This document shows positions 29,609 to 40,184 of a stretch of DNA of 64,000 bases, in pieces (position 1 is the stretch's first letter; each line of letters begins with the position of its first letter). The notes beneath the pieces are model-generated. The model was not told the origin of the DNA and searched no databases. It saw only the letters and a list, made by a program, of their open reading frames with translations. The DNA lies in the NCBI GenBank assembly GCA_033239005.1, contig BSQZ01000110.1:62001-126000 (forward strand), written 5' to 3'. Made by a program: the position numbers and the translations under genes. This DNA is from Lamellibrachia satsuma. Taxonomy: Eukaryota > Annelida > Polychaeta > Sabellida > Siboglinidae.

Positions 29609-31784
29609 GAATAGATATAGTTTATATTCAACATAACATGACTAATTATTCTTTTGTAAGCTTCACCATTTACCCATTTGTGAGCTTGGTTCATAAACAT
29701 TTGTGAGCTTGATTCATAAACATTTGTGAGCTTGGTTCATAAACATGGTGTATAACGGTCAAATTATATTTTTTTACATTGTTCGTGATGGCACAGTTGG
29801 GCGGACAGCACTTGAGATGGTAGAATTTATATTGTTACAGTTTATATTATATAACGTGATTTTACAATAAAAATGGTAAAAAATTGTACGTCTAAAGCAT
29901 AGATAATAATAATAAACAATAAATAATAATAAGAATAAATAAATCGTTTGTGTGGATCAGTTAGTGAAAGAAGGAAGATCTTGAAGCGAGTGGAAGGAAA
30001 ATAAGTTGAGAATGGATGAAACTTTAGTAAGGGAATGAAGAAAGGAAGCGATCAAGGATACAACGCCACAACCAATTGTGGCCGAGCGCGATAATAGCAC
30101 TTACCGCAAAACCGGCTTTCTGCGCCACTTGACATTCTGTCTAAGATTAGTGTATTACTATATCGCAAAGGCTGATATATTTCCCCATAAAACCACCTTG
30201 CGAATATGTGAAGATCTACTTTGCTACGACATGACGTCATGGGATTTATTTTCCTATATTCTATTGAGGAGAACAAAGTATTCTCAACACCGCAATCTAC
30301 AGCGTGGTATTTACGTTGCCGTTTGTCAATATTGACAAACGCATCGAGAAAGTACCGAGTCGTATATCACAGTACGTGTGCACCGATTAAACATATCATT
30401 GATGCAAGGACATGTGTAAATACATCGGTGTATGTCTTGCTAAATGTTAGTCGTTTCGATTCATACCGTATACATGGGTCGGATATATGCTCAGATCGTT
30501 TTCACCATTAATTTAATTTGATAATTGATATGGTGATCTTTTTAAAATTGAGAAGTAATATCTTCAGTAAAACGTAGTGATATCAATGCTTTAATTTGGA
30601 CATCTTTGTGATATGTGTGTTGTACATTTCATGTGCAATGTCATCCTTGTATGTGACAAGGTCAAAGTGACATTTACGGTATGTAGTTGACACGAGCTCC
30701 CACTCGTTTGACCGCAATTGTAACGAAACACAATGTCCGTATATTCTAAACCACAATACTGTAAAAATCTATATAATCTACAGTTAAATGTACTGAAGTT
30801 CACCCTAACGAGCCAGTGGTAGCAGTGGTTGTTACTCTACCCCGGCACGTGTCCTACACAACAGGAACAAGGCACGCGCGCGCTAACTTCAAAGAGCAAT
30901 TAAAGGAAATGCCTGTCATTATCCGTCCGACCAGCGACGACCGCGCTGAAACCGATTAATTTCCCGAAATCTGATAACCGAATGCGCCTGATATCATTGG
31001 TTAACCTTGCAACTGACAAACACACGTTTGAATAGGTCGACCTGGCAGGGGTGCTGGTGTATTCAGGGGTAAATACAAAATGCAAGAAGTGGATAAATGG
31101 CAGGGAAACAAACCGGGAGGTAAATGAGCTAATACCAAAATGTTTAAAAACATATTTTCCTCGATTAATGAGAGAATCCGCTGTATTTCCATAAGACGCC
31201 ATTGTACAGTCCATACGACAATCGGCAAGAACCCGAAGGTTATTACGCCAATGTGATAATTCGGTTAAAGTAGTCCGGTTCTATATACAATTACATAAGT
31301 TTTTTCACGTTTGCAATTTACCTGATTTAACGATCAAGGTCACCTACGTCAATGATTGTAATAAAAAGCATGTATTGTGTTATTAAACCGACTGCGCATA
31401 TTACTTAAAACTGCTTCCTGAACTGATTTAACCAATCGTAAATCCAGCTCATTGGTGTTCAAATATGTATTGTGTGAATAATTTATGTAACATCCGCAGT
31501 CGATTTATTAAAAAAAAATTATTTTTGTTAAAATCATAGAAACAATTGACTTTAGTCCTTAGATCTGGTAAGGTTCAAAACAGTGGATATCGAAAATGGT
31601 AAACAGTGTGTGGGTCAATGCTGATCATGTGACTTCCATCCTCTCGCTGATCACATGACAGAGTTACGAAATTTCGCCAAGCAACAAAATCGTGACTTTT
31701 AAGCATTTCGATTTTCACTTTAGTAAATGCTTGAACAAGCATTAAATAATTGCATAGTTTGTTTGATGATTTCACAAAAAAACA
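29609..31784. other. No gene recognised
   Basis: 29655-29745 has three copies of a 25-bp unit (core gtgagcttggttcataaaca). The rest is single-copy within the window, and I see no exon-like segment with splice sites and a family match. Confidence 0.5.
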
Positions 31785-32340
31785 CTCGCAAAAGTTGCAC
31801 AAACGAGCTAGCATGTTGCAGTGGACACTAGGTAGGTTTGGTTGCTCGCAAATTTAACTTGAAATGAGACTAGAAAGAAATCGAATTGATTAAGCACCTT
31901 GAAGCTATTCACGCGCTACAGATGTGAACATCAAAGAACCTGATTCACGATGGGCTAAATCAGTTACGCAAATGTTTTTAAAAACAGCCTTCGTTCTAGT
32001 CACAGACACGTAGACAAGCAGTGCAAAAGGGAGTCCAACAGTACTGGTTCGTGGATGGTACGAAAACACGTGACAGGGCTATATAAAAAACACCGGGGAC
32101 AGTCCCGAATTTTGGGAAAATCCTAAACACGTCTGCGGTGACCACAATTTGCTCGGCCGAGATTTTCCCACATCAGTCTTTTATGATGCCACCGCCTGCA
32201 CGATGTTACGCAATGCTATACGCATCTACGTCTAAACACGGCCGAATTACCAACGCGTCGCCGGACCAGTTAAGGGAAAGTACAACGATTTTCATTGGTT
32301 AATTACTACGAAACCAGCATATTGATAAAATGCACAAAGA
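31785..32340. repeat. Dispersed repeat, copy of 21590-22140
   Basis: Same orientation and nearly the same sequence as 21590-22140. Shorter, older relatives appear at about 35440-35700 (gene B intron 3) and 49500-49790. Confidence 0.75.
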
Positions 32341-33625
32341 AATGTTCATGTTTTAATCTATACTATGTTGAAAAGTACACGTCATATTTCGCTTTCAAAG
32401 CTAAACATTTATTGGTATGTATTTTATTACAGTAAATCGGTATCTAAATATGTCGTAAAACTAGCATATTTTAATTCATCACCTATTCGTGTTTTTTTAA
32501 ATAGTAAAAGGTGCAAAATTTCGATAGCAAGAATTTGCGTGGATATTAGGATTAACCAGTCAATATGTCATAAATACTAATACATTCAGTGTCGCCGTGT
32601 CCCATAAAACAGTCCTTCTGTTAACAAATGGAAATCGCATTACATCCCCTTTTACATCTTGGATGACCACAGGTAAATAAATACGCCACTACTAATGTAA
32701 ATCAATTCTGGACGAGATCGGGGCTAACCATCGCTCCTTTCCCTTCCAAATTATGCAGCTTTGAAACAAATGTTGTTACGCGAATTATCAGTTCACGCGA
32801 AAACGCACATTTCACTGCGCACTGCTGCACCAGAAGGAAAGTGCACACATTAAAAAAAAAATTCAACGGAAGCGTTAACTTTGTTAACAAACAAAATTTC
32901 ACGAACGAGCGCCCAGACAGGCAAACGTAAAGGTACATATGACCGGCGCAACACACTCCATAGAAACCACGCAGCACATAGCGTCTTATTTATTAATAAA
33001 GCAAGATAAGAATAAAGAAGAAACCCGTTAAACGAGACAACAATGATTCAAATCAATTCTTATCAGAAATCTTCAGTATTTTATTTTAGAATATTCTATA
33101 GGATTTTTTTGTTAAGACAATATTATTGTGTACAATTAAGAACAAAATTGTATAGAATATTTATAGAATATTCTATAGGATTTTTACAAAATTTTACTAC
33201 ATGTTTACTATAAAATTCAATAAAATTGTATACAAATCATTAGAAAATTAAATTAGACGTAAACTAAGTAAATATAAGACCTGTAGTATTCTATTTTTTA
33301 TATTCCCAATTCCACTATGCTCTGTAGAATTCTACGTTGAATTTTCCTAAGGGCCCTACCCACCATTCGCTACCGCAGGACTGCGTCCAAACCATTCTCA
33401 GCTAGGCGAGCTGAGTCGGCCACGCTGCTTTCATTTTTCGCGCGCCGCTATAACCACTGACCACGTGCGCCGGTCGAGTCATCGATCACATATCCGGCAG
33501 TGAGAGTGGTCAGGGACGCGCAGACAATCCAACATTGTGCTGAATCGTCTCCAAAAGTGAAACCATTCAAACCTTTCGGCGGCCCGATTTCGTCACTTCA
33601 GGTTTATAGCATCTGAAAGTGCCCT
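32341..33625. other. Upstream region of gene B
   Basis: No gene is seen. The palindrome AGAATATTCT occurs twice (near 33089 and 33168), each within tagaatattctatagga. It matches the nGAAnnTTCn core of a heat-shock element, but two sites in AT-rich DNA may be chance. Confidence 0.35.
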
Positions 33626-33635
33626 GGGGAAACCC
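33626..33635 (+). promoter_or_regulatory. kappa-B-like motif upstream of gene B
   Basis: GGGGAAACCC lies 15 bases before the TATA box. It resembles Rel/NF-kB sites (GGGRNWYYCC) with one mismatch. A single motif match is weak evidence. It is noted because the gene may be an immune signal. Confidence 0.3.
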
Positions 33636-33650
33636 GCCGGCGAAATGTCT

Positions 33651-33656
33651 TATAAA
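33651..33656 (+). promoter_or_regulatory. TATA box of gene B
   Basis: TATAAA lies 58 bases before the ATG. Transcription would start near 33680, giving a 5' UTR of about 30 bases and leaving the out-of-frame ATG at 33645 outside the mRNA. The spacing is consistent; no transcript was seen. Confidence 0.5.
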
Positions 33657-33708
33657 CCAGCGACTCGGAGTCGTCCGGTAGGCAAGGCGCAAACTCAAGA
33701 AGCTGATC

Positions 33709-33724
33709 ATGATCGCCAAGATAT
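33709..33724 (+). CDS. Gene B exon 1 (16 coding nt)
   Basis: ATG with A at -3 encodes MIAKI plus one base and is followed by gtgagt, a strong donor. The split codon T|AT gives Tyr and joins in frame to a hydrophobic run in exon 2, completing a signal peptide. The exon is too short to be found as an open frame. I located it by requiring a phase 1 donor upstream of exon 2. Confidence 0.75.
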
Positions 33725-34904
33725 GTGAGTATTGCGAGAACAACTTAGTGCTGGTAATTTGTTGACGCTTAGGCTGTGGTTTTTCGAAAACAAACGACAT
33801 TTACGACCGAGCAACCGGTATTATAGCCAGGCGTTCACGAGATCACCTGACGGGTGGATCATAGGCGTCGGAAACCGTTTCATTTTTGTTCTTGTGCGGG
33901 GAGGCGAAGTTGGTGGCTGCTAGCCATGTCCTCGGGTGGAGGTTATGGTTATGTGCCCCTCAGAAATCCGCGCCTGAATTCTAGCAAACATTGGGGATTT
34001 ATGGGAGGGGGATGGGATAAAGTATACACAAGCTCCCTCATCCAAAATTATGGGCCAGGTCCCCCCCCCTCAGTTCCGACGCCTTTGCAATAACATCCGT
34101 AAAGTTGTGTTCGCGTCCGCTTGCAATGTTGTTATATTAATTCCGAAACATTAAAAATAACAAATAATGGGCAAAATATATTTGCAAAACATAGTTCACT
34201 AAAACACGCTTAGGCGATCTCGGTGTTTGCGATACCTAACATGACTTTACGATAAAACGCTCGGACATATTGTTGTGATTTCGGGTATTACGTTAGTAAC
34301 GTTTAATTGTATTCTATGTGTTTTCCCAACAGATGTCGCTCTGGCTATATGCCACGTGATGTGGACCGAGTGTAGAGGTATTCCACTGGCCACAACGACA
34401 ACCGAAAGAATTGATGAAGGTTACTGGATGGATTCTCTTTACCGACAGGCCATCGACGTGAAGTTAAGAGGAAACGAGAGCTTTGCTCATTATGTAAGTA
34501 TACCTATTAGTTTGAAGTGTTCTTTATGTCTAACCAAGGCATGATCCCTGCAGTCACCACCACCGTCACCGCCATAGCTACAACAACCGTCACCGACAAA
34601 ACTACCACAACCGTCACCGCCATAACTACCACCACCACCACCACCACCACCACCACCACCACCACCACCACCACCACCACCACCACCACCACCACCACCA
34701 CCACCACCACCACCACCACCACCACCACCACCACCACCACCACCACTACCACCACCACCACCACCACCACCACCACCATTACCAACACCACCACGACCAA
34801 CACCACCACGACCATCATCACCACCACCACAACCACCACCCCAACCATCTCCACCACCACCACCACCACAACCACAACCACCACAACCACCACCACCACA
34901 GCCA

Positions 34905-34936
<32 letters not shown>

Positions 34937-37900
34937 GCAACCGCAACCGCAACCTCCACCGCAACCTCCACCGCCACCGCCACCTCCACCGCCACCGCCA
35001 CCACCACCACCACCACCACCACCACCACCACCACCACCACCACCACCACCACCACCACCACCACCACCACCACCACCATGACAACACCATCATGACGTTG
35101 TCTTCTCCGGCAGTGCAAACAACCTATCCTGCGCCAACTCGTGACTAGAATACCGGATATTACGTCATGTAAGGAACTCGCGGAAAAAATCCTGCAGCTC
35201 AGGGGACGCGCATCTTCTCCGCTTACCGACCAATCAGCGATGGCCTCCAGCACGACAGCGACACCTGAGTCGACTAATATCAACGTAAGTACGATATTTG
35301 TCTGCAGTTGCGTTAACAAATGACTAACTACAGTTATACCGAAAATAGCTGTCAATGCAGTGAACTCCGATTAATATAATCACTTAGGGACAGAGCAATT
35401 TGATTAGATTAAAGGTCCCTCCTCAATTCGATTTTTTTTGCTAATCTCATTTCAAGTTCATTTTGCGAAATATCAAATCTTATTAGTGTCTACTGCAACA
35501 TTAGAGCTGGTTTGTTCAAATGTTGTATGTTTTTGTGTGAAATCATCAGAACTATGCAACTACTTAATGTTTGGTCAAACATTAATTGAAGTGAAAATGG
35601 AAAAGCTGAAAACCCGTAACTTTTTCAAGTAATCTGCAGGAGGATGGAGGTGACGTCCGTGATCGGCATTGATCCGCAAAGGGTAAACCATTTTGAAAAT
35701 CCTGAACTTACCACATCTAATGACTAAAGTAAATTCTTTCGATGAGTTGAAAAAAATTCACATTTTTAATTGTAATTATACATGAGGATTTTACTTAAAC
35801 TATTCACAAACTACATATTTGGGCATCGTCGAACGGGATTTGCGATAGGCTAGATCAGTTGAATATGCAGTTTTAAGCGGCTGACTCATAAAAGCGGGAC
35901 ATTTTAATACAACGGGAATGTGGGATGATTACGTCGCAGTCAAAATAGTTGATTCTACTTAATGGCTGAATCTGTTGTCCACGATTCCCTTATGCGGAGT
36001 TCACAAATAGCAATACTGGACACTTTATTAACACCAACATGTTGTACTGTACACTCTAGTGAGTTAATATGTCACCGACTATACAAATATATCATTGTTC
36101 GTGAAAAATAGCACAGTTTTACCGCCACAATGCTTTTCGAAACGGGATACATCGCGGTTCTAACAGAGAAGCATTGAAAACTAGATATAATGATACCCAT
36201 TCACGTGTCACATATGGATTGTGAAGAATGAAGTAATTCTGTGCGTTGAATAAACAGGATGTTGCCATTAAGCCACGTAATATAAAAAGGTATTGAAGAC
36301 GAATGTTTTTACCGAGAAAAATCCGGTGTCATTTTCTTTTTACGCACGCGGCATTGGTTTACTTGAATGTAGCCTGGCACTGATTTGATGACAATTATCG
36401 AACTCTTCCTGAATATGTTTTCACTATCCCACGCAGAGAGCGGTTTTTACACATGTGGGCCAATGTTTTGACTGGCGATTCAATATCACCATCTTTGGGT
36501 GTCCTGCTTGTTGCAATCATATGTCATCATAATCCTATATTTCCCACGATCACGTATGTCTTTTAACAGTTCCGTTGTGCTCCTTCCTAGCCAGGCCGCT
36601 AGACCATCAGGGAGTTTAATTCTTAGCAGCCATCTGCTTCTTATTCCCTATATCTTTCCCGTTGTCACCAGATATTCTAGTTTTTTCTTTCCCATCACGT
36701 GGCGTAGAAATCCTGCTTTTCTTTTCATGACTCCGCACGTGGTCTTCATTTTATCGTTAGCTCTTCTTAGAATGTCTTCATTACTTTTCTTTTCTGACTC
36801 TATCGACGATATTCTAAGCATTGCTATCAAAACACACATTAATGTTGCTTCTATATTCTGTTGTAATTGTTTTGTCACACTCATGCAGTAATATGGGATC
36901 TATATAGAATTGCAAAACATGTTTCCTTACTTTAAGTGATAGACTAGTAACTCACAACTGGTAAAACATACGAGTTGTTTCATATTCAATTGTGATTTCA
37001 GGGTCTGCGGAAGCTGCTGACGGAGTCGTACCACTATGACTATCTGGTTACAAACATTACAATCACGGAGACTGACTATGTGTGCCGTTTGACCAGACAA
37101 CTGGGCATGCCCTGCAATGAAACAATCACGTGTGGGCATTCGTCCTACAGGCAGGCTGAAGAAGACAGGTACTGCCATCTGATGGCGTACCTGAGATACA
37201 CGGAAACAGCACTGCGACATTTCACGGGGCTGCTAAAGTTCACGGTAGGTTATTTCTACCCTCCTCTCTCCCCGAGGTCCCTTGCAGGGTGGGGTCACTT
37301 AATCGCTTTCACTCTATTGACAAGTCGTCGCCATCCATCGCGATCTTTTTCCATTCTCTCCCACTCTCGGCTGCTCACCTCTTCCCTTTTGAGATATCTC
37401 TTAACGCTGTCCCTCCGTCGTAATGTTGGTCTTCCTCTTCTCCTTCTGCCATCCACTTCTGTTTTCCACGCTCTCTTTGTCAACCTCTCCGCACTCATTC
37501 TCTGAGTATGGCTTGCTCTTTAACGGGTTTATTATATGTTTACGAAGGACATTCAACTGTGTTGATATATTTACTAAATTACGAAGACATACGCTATATA
37601 TTTGTCACTGATGTAAATCGCATGACGTTATTTTGACGAGACCAGACAATAGAGTGCTTAAATATTAAATGGTTGTTAAAATGATGATAAAGGTAATTTT
37701 TTTAAACTTAAGAAAGAGAGTCGAACTAGAGGGAACGAATTAGCATTAGTAAAAGAACAGCGTAGATTTGTCATGAGAAAGTATCCATTCTCACAGGCGA
37801 CAATAAATGAGTGTTTATGTTAAAAACAAAAATGGCTGATATCTGATAAAAGCCAATGACGTCCACTAGCCGTTGTTGATTTGCGGGGCAGTCTTGTTAA

Positions 37901-38141
37901 CTCGTATTATTATGTCGACATTTATTCATTATGATTCATCGTGTGTATGTTCTGGTTTCAGTTGACGTCATCAGGAATCGCAGTACCCGACAACCATCAC
38001 GCCAGTGCGGCTCCATCTTCTGACGTCACACCGAAACTTCTGTACCTGCGTTTCGACACCGTGACCGTCCTGTATGACTTAACCAGGCACTTTGGTCAAA
38101 TCGTTGACCGTCTGGCCGCTGGCCGGAGCGTACGACACTAA
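33709..38141 (+). CDS. Gene B: secreted six-cysteine protein, candidate class I helical cytokine (5 exons, 256 aa)
   Basis: Join 33709-33724, 34333-34493, 35114-35284, 37002-37244 and 37962-38141. All introns are GT-AG, with phases 1-0-0-0. Residues 1-20 form a signal peptide (MIAKIYVALAICHVMW start). Exon 2 adds a Thr-rich stretch and a likely helix A (WMDSLYRQAIDV). Exon 3 holds a likely helix B between two cysteines (CKQP, then TSCKELAEKIL). Exon 4 has four cysteines, three N-glycosylation sequons including CNET, and a likely helix C. Exon 5 has a Ser/Pro linker and a likely helix D (LYDLTRHFGQIVDRL). The cysteines, SYRQxEEDRYC and exon borders are shared with gene C. I match it to no named family; 'helical cytokine' rests on gene plan and motif layout only. 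Confidence 0.85.
34333..34493 (+). CDS. Gene B exon 2
   Basis: Acceptor ttttcccaacag, donor gtaagta after ...GNESFAHY. Enters in phase 1 and leaves in phase 0. It holds the rest of the signal peptide, a short Thr-rich linker and the first predicted helix. It has the same ends as gene C exon 2 (there ...ANESCRQY then gtaagt), but is 588 bases shorter. Confidence 0.85.
34629..35080. repeat. (CCA)n microsatellite in gene B intron 2
   Basis: Imperfect (CCA)n with CCG and ACA interruptions. It ends 33 bases before exon 3 and so includes or displaces the branch-point region. The long Thr or Val frames through it are not coding. Confidence 0.95.
35114..35284 (+). CDS. Gene B exon 3
   Basis: Acceptor cttctccggcag, donor gtaagtac; 57 codons, phase 0 at both ends. 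Starts CKQPILRQLV and shares C.QP.L..LV and TSC...LA with gene C exon 3. The Ser/Thr-rich end is a likely loop. Confidence 0.88.
36500..36890 (-). pseudogene. LINE reverse transcriptase C-terminal relic in gene B intron 3
   Basis: The minus strand reads LIAMLRISSIESEKKSNEDI, then RKAGFLRHVMGKKKLEYLVT, the usual C-terminal tail of a non-LTR reverse transcriptase. The frame decays toward 36500. The upstream domains are missing. Confidence 0.6.
37002..37244 (+). CDS. Gene B exon 4
   Basis: Acceptor tgtgatttcag, donor gtaggt; 81 codons, phase 0 at both ends. It contains four of the six conserved cysteines (YVCRL, MPCNET, TCGH, RYCHL), the block SYRQAEEDRYC and the ending ALRHF. From the shared Leu-Val on, about 36 of 66 residues match gene C by my hand count. 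Confidence 0.9.
37718..37900 (+). repeat. CR1 tail relic in gene B intron 4
   Basis: The same decayed CR1 3' end as at 475-672 in copy A. It was present before the A/B duplication. B lacks a short piece (gaacaaagtgtgcactgg). Confidence 0.6.
37962..38141 (+). CDS. Gene B exon 5 (terminal)
   Basis: Acceptor ctggtttcag, phase 0, 59 codons then TAA. Starts LTSSGIAVPD; the last half (LRFDTVTVLYDLTRHF, then QIVDRL) is an amphipathic segment of the length expected for a final bundle helix. Confidence 0.9.
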   Translation: MTSSGIAVPDNHHASAAPSSDVTPKLLYLRFDTVTVLYDLTRHFGQIVDRLAAGRSVRH

Positions 38142-39325
38142 GCGAGTCGTGCCCAAGGAAAGGATTAAAGGGCAAATGTAGATAAATATGCCGTAAAATG
38201 ACCCAATATCAGAGAAGGTTTTACAAAAATGACGCTGGAAGGAATTCCTTGTCGTCGGCCAGTATAGAAATGTTAATTTCGGCATTGAATTGCATAGCTT
38301 GTTTTTCTTGAAGGTATCATTGGTGTTCACGGAGTGATCTGGGCTGGCCCCGGAAATTCACGAATTGAATTAATTTACCAAAAAATTATTTCTTACATCT
38401 TACATAGAACGTTGATTAGGTTGTTAGTTAATTATGTTGTTCTCGTTATCTACATTTTGTCGTTATACCGCCTATGCTCATGCGAGGCGTACATTGCTTA
38501 ACTTGTGTTGCCAATTGAGAGTTTATTTTATTTAAAAAGGATCAGCCGTGCAATGTACGCTGATCCGCAACTCAACAAAACTCGAGTCGCGTATTGTTTT
38601 GGCCGGCGCAGCGGCTGTTGAACAATTCGAACATTGAATCGCAACAACAAAATTCCAATGCAAAGTTCGCACAAACGCCACAAACGTTTATGATTGGATG
38701 ACTTTATAATTTTTGTGCGCTATATTGAGCTGCTATGAAACGTGTTTTTTACACAGTTTATTATTCTGACTTTGAAACTTATTCTATACGTAACATATTG
38801 TATACTTAACTGATTATTTAGAGCGTTGACCGTTTGCAACAATGTTGCAGTTCAGTAACCTTTACTTTTTTTATAAAATTTACCGATGTTGTCACTATAG
38901 AATGGTTGTACAGTAAGATATTTATCAGTGTTACTTTTTAACATCTGTATTATACATATTTACTATATCAAAACTTATATTTGAGAAGCCATTAAGCAAG
39001 ATTTACTTGTGATATTCATATATGTTAATTTATTTACATGTTTATTTAATACGCATTAATTTACAGTTTATTTTATTTACCAGATTTTGCTATCATACAT
39101 GTTGTGTGTTGTATTTCCTATCATTGTTGGCATTAATCAAGATTTACTGGTGATATTCCTACATACTAATTTAATTGCATGTTTATTTAGTACGCATGTG
39201 ACATGTTACCGGTTGTGAAATTGAATATTTTGTATTACTGTGTAATATTATTTACATAAACTTTGTATGTTGTCACCTGGAAAGTTGTTCTTACACAATA
39301 AATACTTTATTTACAACGAAGACTG
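38142..39325 (+). promoter_or_regulatory. Gene B 3' UTR with AU-rich elements and poly(A) signal
   Basis: Ends near the AATAAA at 39297-39302, which has GT-rich sequence after it. 38878-39315 has 14 ATTTA pentamers, with overlapping ATTTATTTA near 39028 and one full UUAUUUA(U/A)(U/A) nonamer (TTATTTAAT near 39051). The arrangement is largely kept in copy A. It suggests, but does not prove, rapid mRNA turnover. Confidence 0.55.
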
Positions 39326-40085
39326 TGATGTGCTATAACTGAGAAATACATGTGTGGAATTACGGGTCGTTTCAACACGCTGTTATCTCTTTGTTAATCA
39401 AACATGTGACAGTAGCTGTAAGACGTTTAGACCAGTTTCTAGGCCATTTAAAAGTTACGCCTTGGTCATAAATATCTAGGCAAGCAAACGTTAAGCCTTA
39501 GTCATACATATTTAGGCAAACAAAAGTTACGCCTTGGTCATACATATCTAGGCAAGAAAATGGATATTGGGATTTAAACAATTCCAATATGGTTAGTTTT
39601 TAGTTTAACTGGATTCTTTTCCTGTCCCGGTTTGATAGCACGACAAATATTGTTTACCATATTCACGACAAGCCCTACTCCAGCACGGAGTGCACTGGTA
39701 CTGCACAGACAACGACATTGTATGAGATATGACTAACTATTTGACCATAGAAAAACCCTGTCACATGTCTGCGAATTGCTATTATATGAACTACTTTCCC
39801 GGATATGGTGAAGTACATGTTAGAGTGAATATTTTAGGCGTGTGGCATAAACAGGTTATGTAATAACTGAACCTATGATGTTTTAGCTTTTGGCGTGGCA
39901 CATTATAGTAAAATGGGTATTAAAATAATGGGACCATCCGTAGATGTTTATTAATTTTGATTTGCTGACGCCGACCTTGTGGTGTGGTGGGAAAGTTACC
40001 AAGCGATGGTTATAAGATGCTAAGAAAGGTGTATTCAGGAGAGGGGCCAGAACACAGAAATGCGGCATTAGAGTTCCAACGATGA
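39326..40085. repeat. Duplicated flank of gene B with 36-bp VNTR
   Basis: Matches 2146-3080. The 36-bp array at 39458-39559 has about three units against six in the A half. No gene is seen. Confidence 0.8.
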
Positions 40086-40184
40086 TTTAACAAGATTTTA
40101 ACAAGATTTGCCATCCAAGCCAAAGGCCCAGATGGCAAGTGGACAAGGAAGCCATTAGCTTATCGAGAGTCCAACAATGTTCAC

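Noticed and set aside
33085..33185. Heat-shock elements controlling gene B
   Set aside because: Only two single AGAATATTCT palindromes in very AT-rich DNA about 550 bases away. Not enough to call.
33645..33728. Upstream ATG frame overlapping gene B exon 1
   Set aside because: Out of frame with exon 2 and six bases before the TATA box, so probably not transcribed.
34507..35355. Poly-Val, poly-Thr and poly-Trp frames
   Set aside because: (CCA)n microsatellite in gene B intron 2. Only 35114-35284 is exon.
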